A DNA stretch of 64,000 bases from Acidimicrobiia bacterium (lineage in GTDB: Bacteria; Actinomycetota; Acidimicrobiia; Acidimicrobiales; CAIXPF01): positions 62,001 to 126,000 of the forward strand of contig CANJRG010000003.1 in NCBI GenBank assembly GCA_947476745.1. Reading direction: 5' to 3'. Shown piece by piece: positions 31,411 to 42,769 of this stretch. The notes below the pieces were generated by a model. The model worked only from the letters and a program-made list of their open reading frames with translations. It was not told the DNA's origin and did no database searches. Made by a program: the position numbers and the translations under genes. The first letter of the stretch is position 1; each line of letters opens with the position of its first letter.

Positions 31411-31488
31411 GGCCGGGCTGTGCCCTGCTGTGCGTGGCTGTGCGTGGCTGTTTCGGGCTGTTTCGGGCTGTGCGGGTCGTGCGGGTCG
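31411..31488. repeat. degenerate 10-bp tandem array
   Basis: Consecutive 10-bp units ending in GGCTG or GCTG: TGCCCTGCTG, TGCGTGGCTG twice, TTTCGGGCTG twice, then a 9-bp TGCGGGTCG twice. It lies between the methyltransferase promoter and the TetR stop (both minus strand). Paired identical neighbours suggest stepwise slippage duplications. Confidence 0.85.
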
Positions 31489-31489
31489 G

Positions 31490-32173
31490 TCAGCCGGCCA
31501 GGGCCCGGAGGCCCTGGGCCAACGTCGCCGTGGTCAGAACATGCCAACGCTCCTGCGGAACCTCGGCCATCGCCGGCTCGCGCACCAGCGCCAGTACGGC
31601 CCGGACCTGGGTCACGGCGAGGAGGATGCCGACCATCGGATCGATGTCGGGCAGGGTCCCCTGCGCGACCAGATCGCGGACCTGTCCGACGAGGTAGGAG
31701 ACCGCCTCGGGGGTGCTCCGGTCGGGCTGGGTGAGCTGTTCGGCGACTTCGGTGGAGAACTGCTCGGACAGTAGGAACTCCGCCAGCGGTGGGTTGGCCC
31801 GGGCCCAGTCGAGGAAGGCGCCGGTGAGCGCGGCGAGCCGCTGTTCGCCGCTTCTGCGGTGCTCGCGGTGCCCGCCGGTGGCGACGTCCTCGGCGTACAG
31901 CTGGGCTGCGATGTCCTCGAACAGGCGGTTCTGGAGCTTGCTGACGAGGAACTCTCGGCTCCGGATGGCGGTGTAGACCGTGGGCAACGACACGTGGAGT
32001 GCGGCGGCGAGCTTGCGCATCGACAGGCCGTCGGGACCGTCGGAGACCACCAGCCCGTAGGCGACGTCGATGACCTGCTCCCGGGTCACCAGCGGCGTCC
32101 GGCTCCGCCGGACGGCCGATGACCCGGCGGCGGTGGATCGCTGCCCGATGTCGGTGATGTCGTAGTTCGTCAT
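31490..32173 (-). CDS. TetR-family transcriptional regulator
   Basis: 227 residues from ATG 32173. An N-terminal helix-turn-helix (VTREQVIDVAYGLV...GLSMRKLAAALHVSLPTVYTAIRSREFLVSKL) is followed by an all-helical ligand domain (about 85-227) of unknown effector. The first ~25 residues are a Ser/Arg-rich lead. No adjacent divergent target is obvious, apart from the cysteine desulfurase gene 431 bp away. Confidence 0.88.
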   Translation of the reverse strand: MTNYDITDIGQRSTAAGSSAVRRSRTPLVTREQVIDVAYGLVVSDGPDGLSMRKLAAALHVSLPTVYTAIRSREFLVSKLQNRLFEDIAAQLYAEDVATGGHREHRRSGEQRLAALTGAFLDWARANPPLAEFLLSEQFSTEVAEQLTQPDRSTPEAVSYLVGQVRDLVAQGTLPDIDPMVGILLAVTQVRAVLALVREPAMAEVPQERWHVLTTATLAQGLRALAG

Positions 32174-32604
32174 GGTGGTACCTGTCCCTGGATGCGCTGC
32201 AGCACGAGCATCGGGGTGCCGTGCGCGCCGCTCGGTCGTGTCCGCTGTTCCGCCTGGTTGCCGCATGCTCCCTCTGACGGTGTCCGGGTGGGCGTCACCC
32301 GCCCGGGCCAGCACTGGGAGCGGTCGCCACTGTACTACTCGTGGCATCACCCAGATGAGGGTTGCTGCCTGGCAGGGCGGTGGGCAAGGTTCGCCGGCGC
32401 CGTTCCTCCCTCGTCTCCTCGGCCGTGGCGCACGACGTCCGGTCGGTCTACCGGCGGTCGCGGGTGGTGCACCACACCGTATCGGCGGCCTCGGGACCGA
32501 ACAGGGATCGACCGGTCCGCCCACCGGGGCCACCCGGTACCCGCCGGCGCTCGCGCCGCGGCCCACGCCGTCGGGGCGACGGCCGCACGGTAGCGTCGCG
32601 TCCT
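32174..32604. other. 431-bp divergent gap between tetR-type and cysteine desulfurase genes
   Basis: No convincing gene. A TACAGT hexamer on the minus strand (32334-32329) may be a -10 for the regulator, which would give it a leader of about 150 nt. GCCAC and GTGGC arms at 32326-32345 flank it as an imperfect inverted repeat, a possible autoregulatory operator. TAGCGT (32591-32596) serves the cysteine desulfurase gene. Confidence 0.45.
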
Positions 32605-33810
32605 GTGACGCCGAGCCCGACCGTCTACCTCGATCATGCTGCCACGGGCCCGGTTCGACCGGAGGCACTGGCCGCGCTGCAGGCCTGGCTGGCCGAACCG
32701 CGTGGCAACCCGTCGGGCACCCATCACCTGGCCCGTCATGCCCGCCGCGCCCTCGACGACGCCCGTGACGTGCTGGCCCACGCGCTCGGCTGTGGCCCCG
32801 GCGACCTGGTGTTCACCGCCGGTGGGACCGAGGCCGACAACCTGGCCGTGCTCGGGGTGGCCGAGGCGGTGGCGGCCCGCACGGGGCGTGCGCCGCTCGT
32901 GGCGTGCAGCGCGGTCGAACACCACGCCGTGCTCGAACCCGTCCACGCCCTCGGGGGCGTCGTCATCCCCGTCGACGCCACCGGCCGGGTCGACCCGGGG
33001 TCCCTCGCCGAGCACCTTGCTGCGGACACCGATCTGGTGTCGGTGATGGCCGCCAACAACGAGGTCGGCACCGTCAACGACCTCGCTGCGCTCACCGCTG
33101 CGGTAGCGGCGCATACCGACGGCCGGGCACGGGTGCACACCGATGCCGTCGCGGCGTTTCCCTGGCTCGACCTGCGGCAGGCCGCCGCCGGGGTCGATCT
33201 GCTGACCCTCAGCGCCCACAAGTTCGGCGGTTGCCAGGGGGTGGGGCTGCTCATGGTCAGGCCCGACGTGCCGCTGCGGGCCCGGTTGCTCGGTGGGGGC
33301 CAGGAGCGTGACCGGCGCAGCGGGACGCAGAACGTGGCCGGGATCGTGGCGATGGCTGCGGCGGCAGCGGTCACCGCGGCCGAACGCGACGCCACCGTGC
33401 GTCGGGTTGCCGGCCTGCGCGACCGCTTCGTCGACGGCCTGCGCGAGCGGCTCGACGGGGTCGAGGAGACGGTGGCCGACCGGCGGCTCAAGGTGGCCGG
33501 CAACGCCCACGTGTGCATCGACGGCGTGGTCAGCGAAGAACTGATGTTCCTGCTCGATCGGTCGGGCGTGTGTGCGTCGGCGGCGTCGTCGTGCGCCAGC
33601 GGGGCAATCAGTCTGTCCCACGTGCTCGAGGCCATGGGCATCGATCGCCGACGCGGCGCCGGCGCCGTCCGCTTCACCTTCGGCTGGTCCAGCACCGACG
33701 ACGACGTCGAGCGGGCGGTCGGCATAGCGGTCGATGCCGTGTGTCGCCTGCGGTCGGCGCGGTCTGTTCGGTCGGCGCGGTTCGCCCGGCCGGCGCGTGC
33801 GGCGGGCTGA
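32605..33810 (+). CDS. cysteine desulfurase (IscS/NifS type)
   Basis: PLP enzyme moving sulfur from cysteine to acceptor proteins. 401 residues from GTG 32605, with TAGCGT 8 nt upstream. Motifs: YLDHAATGPVRPEAL, AVEHHAVL, ANNEVGTV, the PLP Lys in LTLSAHKFGGCQG, and a Cys-bearing active loop SSCASG. The last ~20 residues are an Arg/Ser/Ala low-complexity tail coded by an imperfect repeat. mnmA follows 22 bp downstream, so this is probably its sulfur donor for tRNA thiolation. Confidence 0.93.
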   Translation: MTPSPTVYLDHAATGPVRPEALAALQAWLAEPRGNPSGTHHLARHARRALDDARDVLAHALGCGPGDLVFTAGGTEADNLAVLGVAEAVAARTGRAPLVACSAVEHHAVLEPVHALGGVVIPVDATGRVDPGSLAEHLAADTDLVSVMAANNEVGTVNDLAALTAAVAAHTDGRARVHTDAVAAFPWLDLRQAAAGVDLLTLSAHKFGGCQGVGLLMVRPDVPLRARLLGGGQERDRRSGTQNVAGIVAMAAAAAVTAAERDATVRRVAGLRDRFVDGLRERLDGVEETVADRRLKVAGNAHVCIDGVVSEELMFLLDRSGVCASAASSCASGAISLSHVLEAMGIDRRRGAGAVRFTFGWSSTDDDVERAVGIAVDAVCRLRSARSVRSARFARPARAAG

Positions 33811-33832
33811 GGTAGGAGAGGGGTAGGGACGG

Positions 33833-34885
33833 ATGCAGGTGATGGTGGCCATGTCGGGTGGGGTCGACTCCTCGGTGACGGCGGCGTTGTGCCAACAGGC
33901 CGGTCACGAGGTGGTGGGCGTGACCCTCAAGCTGTGGGGCGGCGAGAGCGACCGGGGCTGTTGTTCGGTGGCTGACGTCGATGACGCCCGACGGGTCGCC
34001 GACCAGCTCGGTATCGACCACCACGTGTTCAACTACAGCGAGCAGTTCGATGCCGCCGTGGTGAGCCCGTATCTGCGATCCCACGAACTCGGGCTGACCC
34101 CGAACCCGTGCATCGAGTGCAACCGGGCCATCAAGTTCGACGCCCTGCACCAGCGGGCGTTGGCGCTGGGTTTCGATGCCGTGGCGACCGGGCACCATGC
34201 CCGCATCGTCACCAGGGCCGACGGCAGTCGACGGCTGCGGCGGGGCGCCGATGAGGCCAAGGACCAGTCCTACGTGCTCTACATGATCGGCGAGCAGGTG
34301 CTGGCTTCGACGATGTTCCCGGTGGGCGACCTCGACAAGGGCGAGGTCCGTCGGCTGGCCGGTGAACTGGGCCTGCGTACCGCGGTGAAGCCCGACAGCC
34401 AGGATGTCTGTTTCATCGCCGGCGAACGTAGCCGGGCCCGTGAGACGTTCCTGGGCGACCGGATCGGGTTGCGCCCGGCCCGGGTCCTCGACGCCACCGG
34501 CGACGAGGTGGGCCGGGTCCCGGCCATCGAGCTGATCACCATCGGCCAGCGCAAGGGGCTCGGCCTGGGTGGGGGAGCGGCCCCGCGTTATGTGGTGGAC
34601 ATCGACCACCGGGCCGGCGTGGTGACGGTCGGCGAGCGGGCCGACCTGCTCACCGACACGGTCACCCTGCAGGATTTCGCCCCCTCGGAACGGTCCTGGC
34701 AGGGTGCGGTGCTGGCCCAGTGCTCCGCCCATGGCGAGCCGCAACCTGCCGTACTCAATGGTATGGTCCTGCGGTGGGACCGGCCCACCAAGCGGGTGGC
34801 TCCGGGCCAGTCGGTGGTCTTCTACGACCCCGCGGCGCCCGACGAGGTGATCGGCGGCGCCATGGCCGCCGCCGTCGGGGCCTGA
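33833..34885 (+). CDS. mnmA: tRNA-specific 2-thiouridylase MnmA
   Basis: Adds sulfur to U34 of tRNAs for Lys, Glu and Gln. 350 residues. PP-loop SGGVDSS (8-14); the catalytic cysteines are C93 (with C96 in NPCIECN) and C193 (DSQDVCF). The C-terminal beta domain is present. AGGAGAGG precedes ATG 33833. It is paired with the cysteine desulfurase. Confidence 0.97.
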   Translation: MQVMVAMSGGVDSSVTAALCQQAGHEVVGVTLKLWGGESDRGCCSVADVDDARRVADQLGIDHHVFNYSEQFDAAVVSPYLRSHELGLTPNPCIECNRAIKFDALHQRALALGFDAVATGHHARIVTRADGSRRLRRGADEAKDQSYVLYMIGEQVLASTMFPVGDLDKGEVRRLAGELGLRTAVKPDSQDVCFIAGERSRARETFLGDRIGLRPARVLDATGDEVGRVPAIELITIGQRKGLGLGGGAAPRYVVDIDHRAGVVTVGERADLLTDTVTLQDFAPSERSWQGAVLAQCSAHGEPQPAVLNGMVLRWDRPTKRVAPGQSVVFYDPAAPDEVIGGAMAAAVGA

Positions 34886-34890
34886 GCGCT

Positions 34891-34932
34891 GCCAGGCCGG
34901 ACCCGCCAGGCCGGACCCGCCAGGCCGGACCC
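34891..34932. repeat. 14-bp tandem repeat, 3 perfect copies
   Basis: GCCAGGCCGGACCC at 34891, 34905 and 34919, starting 5 bp after the mnmA stop, between two convergent genes. Confidence 0.97.
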
Positions 34933-34960
34933 GAATGGACCGTCCCGACGATCCCGGCCC

Positions 34961-35896
34961 TCAGCCCACCGGAAGGCGGTGCGAAGCGGCGATGGCCAGG
35001 AACCGGCCGGGGCGCCACGGGCTGAACAGCACGGCCTCGCATCGGGTCATGGTCGAGTCGTTGCGACCGGTGCGGATCGGCAGGTCGAGCGGCGCGGTGA
35101 GGTGGGCCTCGATCACCAGGCCGGTCGCCCCGAGGGTCAGATCGAACGCCGTTGTGCCGGCCAGCGCCGGGCCTACGGCGTCGACGGCGTCGCGGGTGAA
35201 CAGCACCGGGTCGAGCAGCGCCGCCCGGTCGTGCAGCACGAAACCGGCCGGTACCAGCACGATGAAGCGATTCGACAGGCCGTGGACCGAGCGGACCGCC
35301 GCCGCCGCGGCGCCGATCCCCACCGCCGTGGTGACCGAGCCGGCGATCCACACCCCGGCAGCCAGCAGCAGTGGGCCGGTGACGACCCCCGCGGCCGTCA
35401 CCGTCCAGGCCAGCGGCAACGGTCCAAGCAGCAACGGCAGCGGGACTGCGAGGGCGACGCGCTGCTCGGGCCCGTAGGATGCCCCGTCGACGCAGCGGTC
35501 CGCGGTCACCGGGTGCAATGCCAGCGCCGCGCCGGCCACCGCAACCACGACGGCGGTCAACGCCACCCACGCATCGGGCCGCCCCAGCACGGTGGCGACG
35601 ACCCCGGCCACCAGCGCGGCGGGGCCGGCCAGGCGGAGCGTCGTCAGCCCGACCGGATGGGCCACGTAGGTGGCGATCAGGCCCAGGAACCACACCGTCC
35701 AGGCCAGGCCGGCGGCGGTCCAGCGGACCGGTCCTGAGCAGCCGGCGAAGGCTTCACCGAGTGCGGCACCGACCGTGAGCGGCAACGCCAGCCAGACCAT
35801 GCGTAACGGCCAGGGGCCGAGCTCGCGCCGGTCGGCGGGCGACGGACCGCCGGTCCCGTGGGACGGGGTCTGGGACGGGTTCGGGGGAGGGGACAC
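34961..35896 (-). CDS. multi-span membrane protein with soluble C-terminal domain
   Basis: 311 residues from GTG 35896 (a later ATG is also possible). A short Pro/Ser-rich N-terminus is followed by about six hydrophobic segments (to about residue 195), several Val/Ala/Leu-rich. The last ~115 residues (RFIVLVPAGFVLHDRAALLDPVLFTRD...) form a soluble domain with beta-strand pattern. Not recognised; no catalytic motif. Divergent from the MetE-like gene. Confidence 0.65.
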   Translation of the reverse strand: MSPPPNPSQTPSHGTGGPSPADRRELGPWPLRMVWLALPLTVGAALGEAFAGCSGPVRWTAAGLAWTVWFLGLIATYVAHPVGLTTLRLAGPAALVAGVVATVLGRPDAWVALTAVVVAVAGAALALHPVTADRCVDGASYGPEQRVALAVPLPLLLGPLPLAWTVTAAGVVTGPLLLAAGVWIAGSVTTAVGIGAAAAAVRSVHGLSNRFIVLVPAGFVLHDRAALLDPVLFTRDAVDAVGPALAGTTAFDLTLGATGLVIEAHLTAPLDLPIRTGRNDSTMTRCEAVLFSPWRPGRFLAIAASHRLPVG

Positions 35897-35999
35897 GATC
35901 CTGTCAGCGTTGCCGACAACGGTCGCCGACGGCCAGTCCGCAGCTTTCCCGCGCCCGGGGCAGCGGCCTAACGTGCGTCGCGACGACGAGGGGGGGAAT

Positions 36000-37040
36000 A
36001 TGCGGGCACCGACCGTGGCTGACCTGGCAGTGGGGCTCACCACCTCGATCGGCACGCTGCCACATGCCGACCCGCAGGCCGCGGTCGACTTCGTGCTGCG
36101 AGTACACCCGCGCTTGCCGGCGCTTCCCCAGCTGCCCAACCGGTCCCTGCTCGAACGTCGGCTGCCCCAGGCCGCCTGGGGTATCGACGGGGTGTCGGTC
36201 CAGCCCGACGGCTCGATCACCATCGACCATGCCCACCTCGACATCGACGCCCCCTACCGCGACCCGTCCTTCTCAGGCGCGCCGTTCGTCACCCTGCACG
36301 CGTTTCTCGACGCGCTCGCCGGCCGCAGCGGTCCGGCCAAGTTCCAGCTGACCGGGCCGGTCACGCTGGGGGTGGCCCTGAGCTCCGCCGGGATCGAGCC
36401 GCGGGCGGCGTTCGCGCTCAGCGCCACGGTGGTGCAGTCCCGGGCCCGTGCCCTGCTGCGCCTCGTCGCCGAACGTGCCCCCGGCGTGGCCCCGCTGGTC
36501 TTCCTCGACGAGCCCAGCCTGCTGGCCTGTCTCGAGCCGAACTTCCCCATCGACGCCGACGACGCGCTCGACCTGGTGTCCTCGGTGCTCGCCACGCTCG
36601 AGCACGGCGCCATCACCGGGCTGCGCTGTAGCCCGCGTGGCGGCTTGACCACCACCGTGGACTGGCCGTTGGTGTTGCAGACCGGCCCGGCCGTGCTGGC
36701 GGTGCCGGTGCAGACCCACCCGTCGCTGGTGGCGGCGTCGGCCTCGATCGCGGAGTTCCTCGAGAACGGCGGCTGGCTGGCCTGGGGTGCGGTGCCGACC
36801 GAAGGCCCCGTCGGGTCCACCGCCGGGCTGCTGTGGCGGCAGCTGTCGGGGGTGTGGTGCGAGCTGGTCCAGGGGGGCTGCGAGGCGAGCCGCCTACGAC
36901 TGCAGGCGCTGGTGACCCCGTCGGGCGGTCTCGGCCGCCATTCGGTCGAACAGGCCGAGGAGATGCTGGAGTTGGTCGACGACCTGGCCCGGCGGCTCTA
37001 CGATCAGGCCACCGGGCTGCGGCTCAGCGTCGGGGCCTGA
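36000..37040 (+). CDS. MetE-like (UROD/MetE superfamily) protein
   Basis: 346 residues with a barrel related to the C-terminal domain of cobalamin-independent methionine synthase: TTSIGTLPHADPQAAVDFVL, KFQLTGPVTL, PLVFLDEPSL, GAVPTEGPVGS and a C-terminal TPSGGLGRHS. It is half the length of MetE. The His-x-Cys zinc ligands of MetE are not clear, so it may not be a methionine synthase itself. TAACGT (35969-35974) and a GAGGGGGG ribosome-binding site precede ATG 36000. Confidence 0.75.
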   Translation: MRAPTVADLAVGLTTSIGTLPHADPQAAVDFVLRVHPRLPALPQLPNRSLLERRLPQAAWGIDGVSVQPDGSITIDHAHLDIDAPYRDPSFSGAPFVTLHAFLDALAGRSGPAKFQLTGPVTLGVALSSAGIEPRAAFALSATVVQSRARALLRLVAERAPGVAPLVFLDEPSLLACLEPNFPIDADDALDLVSSVLATLEHGAITGLRCSPRGGLTTTVDWPLVLQTGPAVLAVPVQTHPSLVAASASIAEFLENGGWLAWGAVPTEGPVGSTAGLLWRQLSGVWCELVQGGCEASRLRLQALVTPSGGLGRHSVEQAEEMLELVDDLARRLYDQATGLRLSVGA

Positions 37041-37073
37041 TCGGCGTCACGCCGGCGGCCCGCCAGTCGTTAG

Positions 37074-39263
<2,190 letters not shown>

Positions 39264-39347
39264 TGGCCCCACCGGCCGGCCGGTGCCGGGGGATCGGCCG
39301 GGCCGGTCGCTACGGTGACCGCCCTGCCCCCCGAACGTCGAACCGGT

Positions 39348-39383
39348 CGAACCCACCGAAACCCCCGAACCCACCGAAACCCC
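39348..39383. repeat. 18-bp tandem repeat between ligA and tldD
   Basis: Unit CGAACCCACCGAAACCCC, two perfect copies (39348-39365, 39366-39383), followed by a shorter CGAAACCCC element. It is A/C-rich on the plus strand and lies about 30-65 bp before the tldD ATG. Confidence 0.9.
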
Positions 39384-39412
39384 CGAAACCCCCGAACATC
39401 GCGAGGTCGCCG

Positions 39413-40873
39413 ATGACGCAGTCCCTGACCGAGGAGCCGTCGCTGCTCGACCGCTACGAGCAGCGGCTGGCCCGCCATCTCCCCGGCGACGTCGCCTACG
39501 CGGCGTTCCGTCTGCAGATCGAGCGGTCGGAGGGCCTCGCCGTGCGCGCCGGGGTGGTCGAACCGCCCGGCAACGGGTTTGAGGCCGGGGTCATGATCAC
39601 GATCTGGGACGGCGGCGGGATGGGCTACGCCGCCACCAGCAACCTCTCCGACGCGGGCATCGTCGCTGCGCTGGCCGAGGCCCGTGGGTGGGCGGCACGT
39701 ACCGCCGGGCTGGCCGTGCTCGGCGCCGCGCCGCTGGCCCATCCGTCGGGCAGCTTCACCTCTTCGGTCGAGCGCCCGTTCGCGTCGACCACCCTCGCCG
39801 AGCGAATCGAGCTGCTGCGGGCGCAGGAGCAGCGGCTGCGAACCGACGATCGCATCGTGGACAGCGTGGCGTCGTTGTACCGGACCGACATCGACACCCT
39901 GCTGTTGACCAACGGCGGGGGCCGGGTGCGCCAGAGCTTCCGCAACGTGTATCCGAACCTCCGGGTCACCGCCAACACCGGTGCCAACACCCAGACCCGC
40001 ACCTACGGCGGTGGTGCGTTCTGCGGTCAGGGCGGCCTCGAGGTGCTCGACCGGTTCGGGTTCGGCGATGCCGCCCCGCGTCTCGCCGAGCAGGCCATCG
40101 AGCTGCTCGAGGCCCCGCCGTGCCCGACCGGCACCATGGACCTGCTGCTCGCCCCCGACCAGATGATCCTGCAGATCCACGAATCGATCGGCCATCCCCT
40201 CGAGCTCGACCGGATCCTCGGCGACGAACGCAACTTCGCCGGTACGAGCTTCGTGCGGCCCGAGATGTTCGGTACCTACCGGTATGGTTCGGAGCTGCTC
40301 AACGTGACCTTCGATCCCACGGTGGCCGGGCAGATGGCGTCCTATGCTTTCGACGACGACGGAACGGCCGCCACCCGGACGCACCTGATCCGTGACGGGA
40401 TCCTCGAATGTGGCCTCGGTGGGACGATCTCGCAGGCCCGTAGCGGCCTCGCCGGGGTGGCCAACTCCCGGGCCTGCGCCTGGAACCGTCCGCCCATCGA
40501 CCGGATGGCGAACCTCAACGTCGAGCCCGGCACCGCCGGCTTCACCGAGCTCGTCGGCTCGGTGGAACGCGGCGTGTACCTCGAGACCAACAACTCGTGG
40601 TCGATCGACGACAGCCGCAACAAGTTCCAGTTCGGCTGCGAGTACGGCCGGCTGATCGAGGACGGCGAGCTCACCACGGTGGTCCGCAACCCGGGCTATC
40701 GGGGGATCTCGGCCACGTTCTGGCGCAGCCTGCGCGGGGTCGGCAACGCCGACACCTGGCGGGTGATGGGCACCCCGAACTGCGGCAAGGGCGAACCGAA
40801 CCAGGTGATCTGGGTCGGCCATGCCGCGCCGGCCTGCCTGTTCGGGTCCGTCGACGTGTTCGGTGGCCGGTGA
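39413..40873 (+). CDS. tldD: TldD-family metalloprotease subunit
   Basis: Catalytic partner of the TldD/TldE peptidase. 486 residues with the HESIGH motif (HExxxH zinc ligands) in MILQIHESIGHPLELDR, and SRACAWNRPPIDRM and GTPNCGKGEPNQ in the C-terminal domain. GAGG precedes ATG 39413; the frame is open upstream, but nothing conserved lies there. Its TGA shares a base with tldE's ATG, so both subunits should be made together. Confidence 0.94.
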   Translation: MTQSLTEEPSLLDRYEQRLARHLPGDVAYAAFRLQIERSEGLAVRAGVVEPPGNGFEAGVMITIWDGGGMGYAATSNLSDAGIVAALAEARGWAARTAGLAVLGAAPLAHPSGSFTSSVERPFASTTLAERIELLRAQEQRLRTDDRIVDSVASLYRTDIDTLLLTNGGGRVRQSFRNVYPNLRVTANTGANTQTRTYGGGAFCGQGGLEVLDRFGFGDAAPRLAEQAIELLEAPPCPTGTMDLLLAPDQMILQIHESIGHPLELDRILGDERNFAGTSFVRPEMFGTYRYGSELLNVTFDPTVAGQMASYAFDDDGTAATRTHLIRDGILECGLGGTISQARSGLAGVANSRACAWNRPPIDRMANLNVEPGTAGFTELVGSVERGVYLETNNSWSIDDSRNKFQFGCEYGRLIEDGELTTVVRNPGYRGISATFWRSLRGVGNADTWRVMGTPNCGKGEPNQVIWVGHAAPACLFGSVDVFGGR

Positions 40874-42210
40874 TGGCCGGGACCGATCTCGCCGGTCGCG
40901 TCGACGATCTGGTGACGTGGGCGACCGGGCAGCTGCGCGGTGACGAGGTCCTGCTCGCCGGGTTCAGCGGCGAAGAGGCCGACTTCGTCCGGTTCAACAA
41001 CGGTGCGGTGCGCCAGGCCGGTTCGGTCAGCCAGCGGGCGGTCGAGCTCGACCTGGTGGAGGGCGCCCGCCATGCCCGCAGCAGCGTGCAGTTGACCGGG
41101 GACACCGACCTCGACCGGGCCCGGGTGGCGGAGGAGTTGCGCATCCTGCGCGAGCAGCGCGCCGTACTGCCCGAGGACCCCTACCTGCTCTACAACCGCG
41201 ACGGCGCCAGCTCGCTGCGGGTGGGCCGCAACGACCTGCCCGGACCGGATGCGGCGATGGCCGAGGTGGCCCACGCTGCCCGGGGTCGCGACCTCGTCGG
41301 CCTGTACTCCGCCGGTACCACCTACCGGGGGTTCGCCAGCTCGCTGGGCCAGCGAAACTGGTACGAGGCGTCCACGTTTGCGTTCGACTGGTCGTTCTAC
41401 CTGCACCACGACAAGGCGGCGAAGAACTCCTATGCCGGGTTCTCGTGGTCCGCTGACGAGTTCGAACGCAAGGTGCAGTGGTCGGCCCGCCAGCTCGAGG
41501 TTTTGGGCCGTCCGGCGGCCGTGCGACCGCCCGGTGCCTACCGGGCCTATCTCGCCCCTGCCGCCATGGTGGAGCTGGTGGACCTGCTGAGCTGGGGTGG
41601 GTTCGGCCTGAAGTCCCACCGTACGAAGCAGACGCCGTTGCTGCGGATGGTGACCGAAGGGGCGACGTTGCACCCGTCGGTACGCATCAGCGAGGACACC
41701 GCCGGTGGGGTGGCGCCGAACTTCCAGTCCGAAGGGTTCACCAAGCCCGACGAGGTGGTGCTGATCGACGCGGGACGCTACGCCGACTGGCTGGTGTCGC
41801 CCCGTTCGGCACGGGAGTACGACGTTCCCACCAACGGCGCCTCGTCGTGGGAGAGCCCCGAGTCGCTGTCGGTGGCGGCGGGCGCGTTACCGGCGGACTC
41901 GGTGCTCGACGAGCTCGGGACCGGCCTGTACATCGGCAACCTGTGGTACCTCAACTATTCGGACCGGGCGGCGTGCCGCACCACCGGGATGACCCGCTTC
42001 GCCACGTTCTGGGTGGAGGGCGGCGAGATCGTCGCCCCGGTCGAGGTGCTGCGCTTCGACGACAGCCTGTTCCACCTGCTCGGGGACAAGCTGGTCGGCC
42101 TCACCGACCGCCCGGAGGTCATCCTCGACACCGCCTCCTACGGATCCCGTTCGACCGGTTCCTACCGGCTTCCCGGCGCGGTGGTCGAGGAGATGGTCTT
42201 CACCCTGTGA
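40873..42210 (+). CDS. tldE: TldE/PmbA-family protease subunit
   Basis: Non-catalytic partner of TldD, 445 residues. It has the paired TldE blocks (FNNGAVRQAGS, LYSAGTTYRGFASSLGQ, FQSEGF, GLYIGNLWYLNYSDRA) but no HExxxH motif. Starts at the TGATG junction with tldD. The family processes peptides such as microcins and toxin-antitoxin substrates in other bacteria; the substrate here is unknown. Confidence 0.93.
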   Translation: MAGTDLAGRVDDLVTWATGQLRGDEVLLAGFSGEEADFVRFNNGAVRQAGSVSQRAVELDLVEGARHARSSVQLTGDTDLDRARVAEELRILREQRAVLPEDPYLLYNRDGASSLRVGRNDLPGPDAAMAEVAHAARGRDLVGLYSAGTTYRGFASSLGQRNWYEASTFAFDWSFYLHHDKAAKNSYAGFSWSADEFERKVQWSARQLEVLGRPAAVRPPGAYRAYLAPAAMVELVDLLSWGGFGLKSHRTKQTPLLRMVTEGATLHPSVRISEDTAGGVAPNFQSEGFTKPDEVVLIDAGRYADWLVSPRSAREYDVPTNGASSWESPESLSVAAGALPADSVLDELGTGLYIGNLWYLNYSDRAACRTTGMTRFATFWVEGGEIVAPVEVLRFDDSLFHLLGDKLVGLTDRPEVILDTASYGSRSTGSYRLPGAVVEEMVFTL

Positions 42211-42226
42211 GCGGCCGCAGGCGTGA

Positions 42227-42655
42227 CTAGATCACGTTGAAGCACCAGCGGTACTCCGGGCCTGCGGTGGACGCGCCTTCCTCTGCCTTCCAGTAGGTGA
42301 CCGATGCGCAGTTCTGCCGGCCGTCGAGGGCCGCGACGGCCTTGCCCGGCCCGGGGCGGAAGATCAGCCGGTTGTTGCCGTCGTCCGGTTCGAGCTGATT
42401 GTCGGGGATGACCACGTCGTTGAGGGTCAGCACCCCGATGTAGCCCGGTGCGAGGTCGGCGACGACGGCCACCTGACGGGCCTGGGCCTCGGCCCGGTTC
42501 ACCGGCTGCACCGCTTCGAGGCCCTCCTCGGCCTTGACCGATCCGTCGTCGGTGACCCCGAAGATCCCGGCGAGCGCAAAGAACCCCAGGCCGAGCAGGA
42601 TCAGAGCGGGAAACGCGAGCTTGCGGAGGATGGACACCGGTCCAGTGTGCTCCAT
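42227..42655 (-). CDS. small exported or membrane-anchored protein
   Basis: 142 residues from ATG 42655. One N-terminal membrane helix (LAFPALILLGLGFFALAGIF) is followed by a soluble domain of ~105 residues with strand-like segments (YIGVLTLNDVVIPDNQLEP, RLIFRPGPGK) and a pair of cysteines (NCASVTYW and YRWCF), a possible disulfide outside the cell. Not recognised. Its end lies 16 bp from the convergent tldE stop. Confidence 0.65.
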   Translation of the reverse strand: MEHTGPVSILRKLAFPALILLGLGFFALAGIFGVTDDGSVKAEEGLEAVQPVNRAEAQARQVAVVADLAPGYIGVLTLNDVVIPDNQLEPDDGNNRLIFRPGPGKAVAALDGRQNCASVTYWKAEEGASTAGPEYRWCFNVI

Positions 42656-42769
42656 GGCGCTCGGCAATAGGGAACACCCGTTGGCAAGGGGAGTGCGTGG
42701 TCGCAGTCGGGCAGGTGCTCGGGAGGTGCGGTCCGCCGTTGGCCGCACGACGGCGGATACCGTGGCGAT

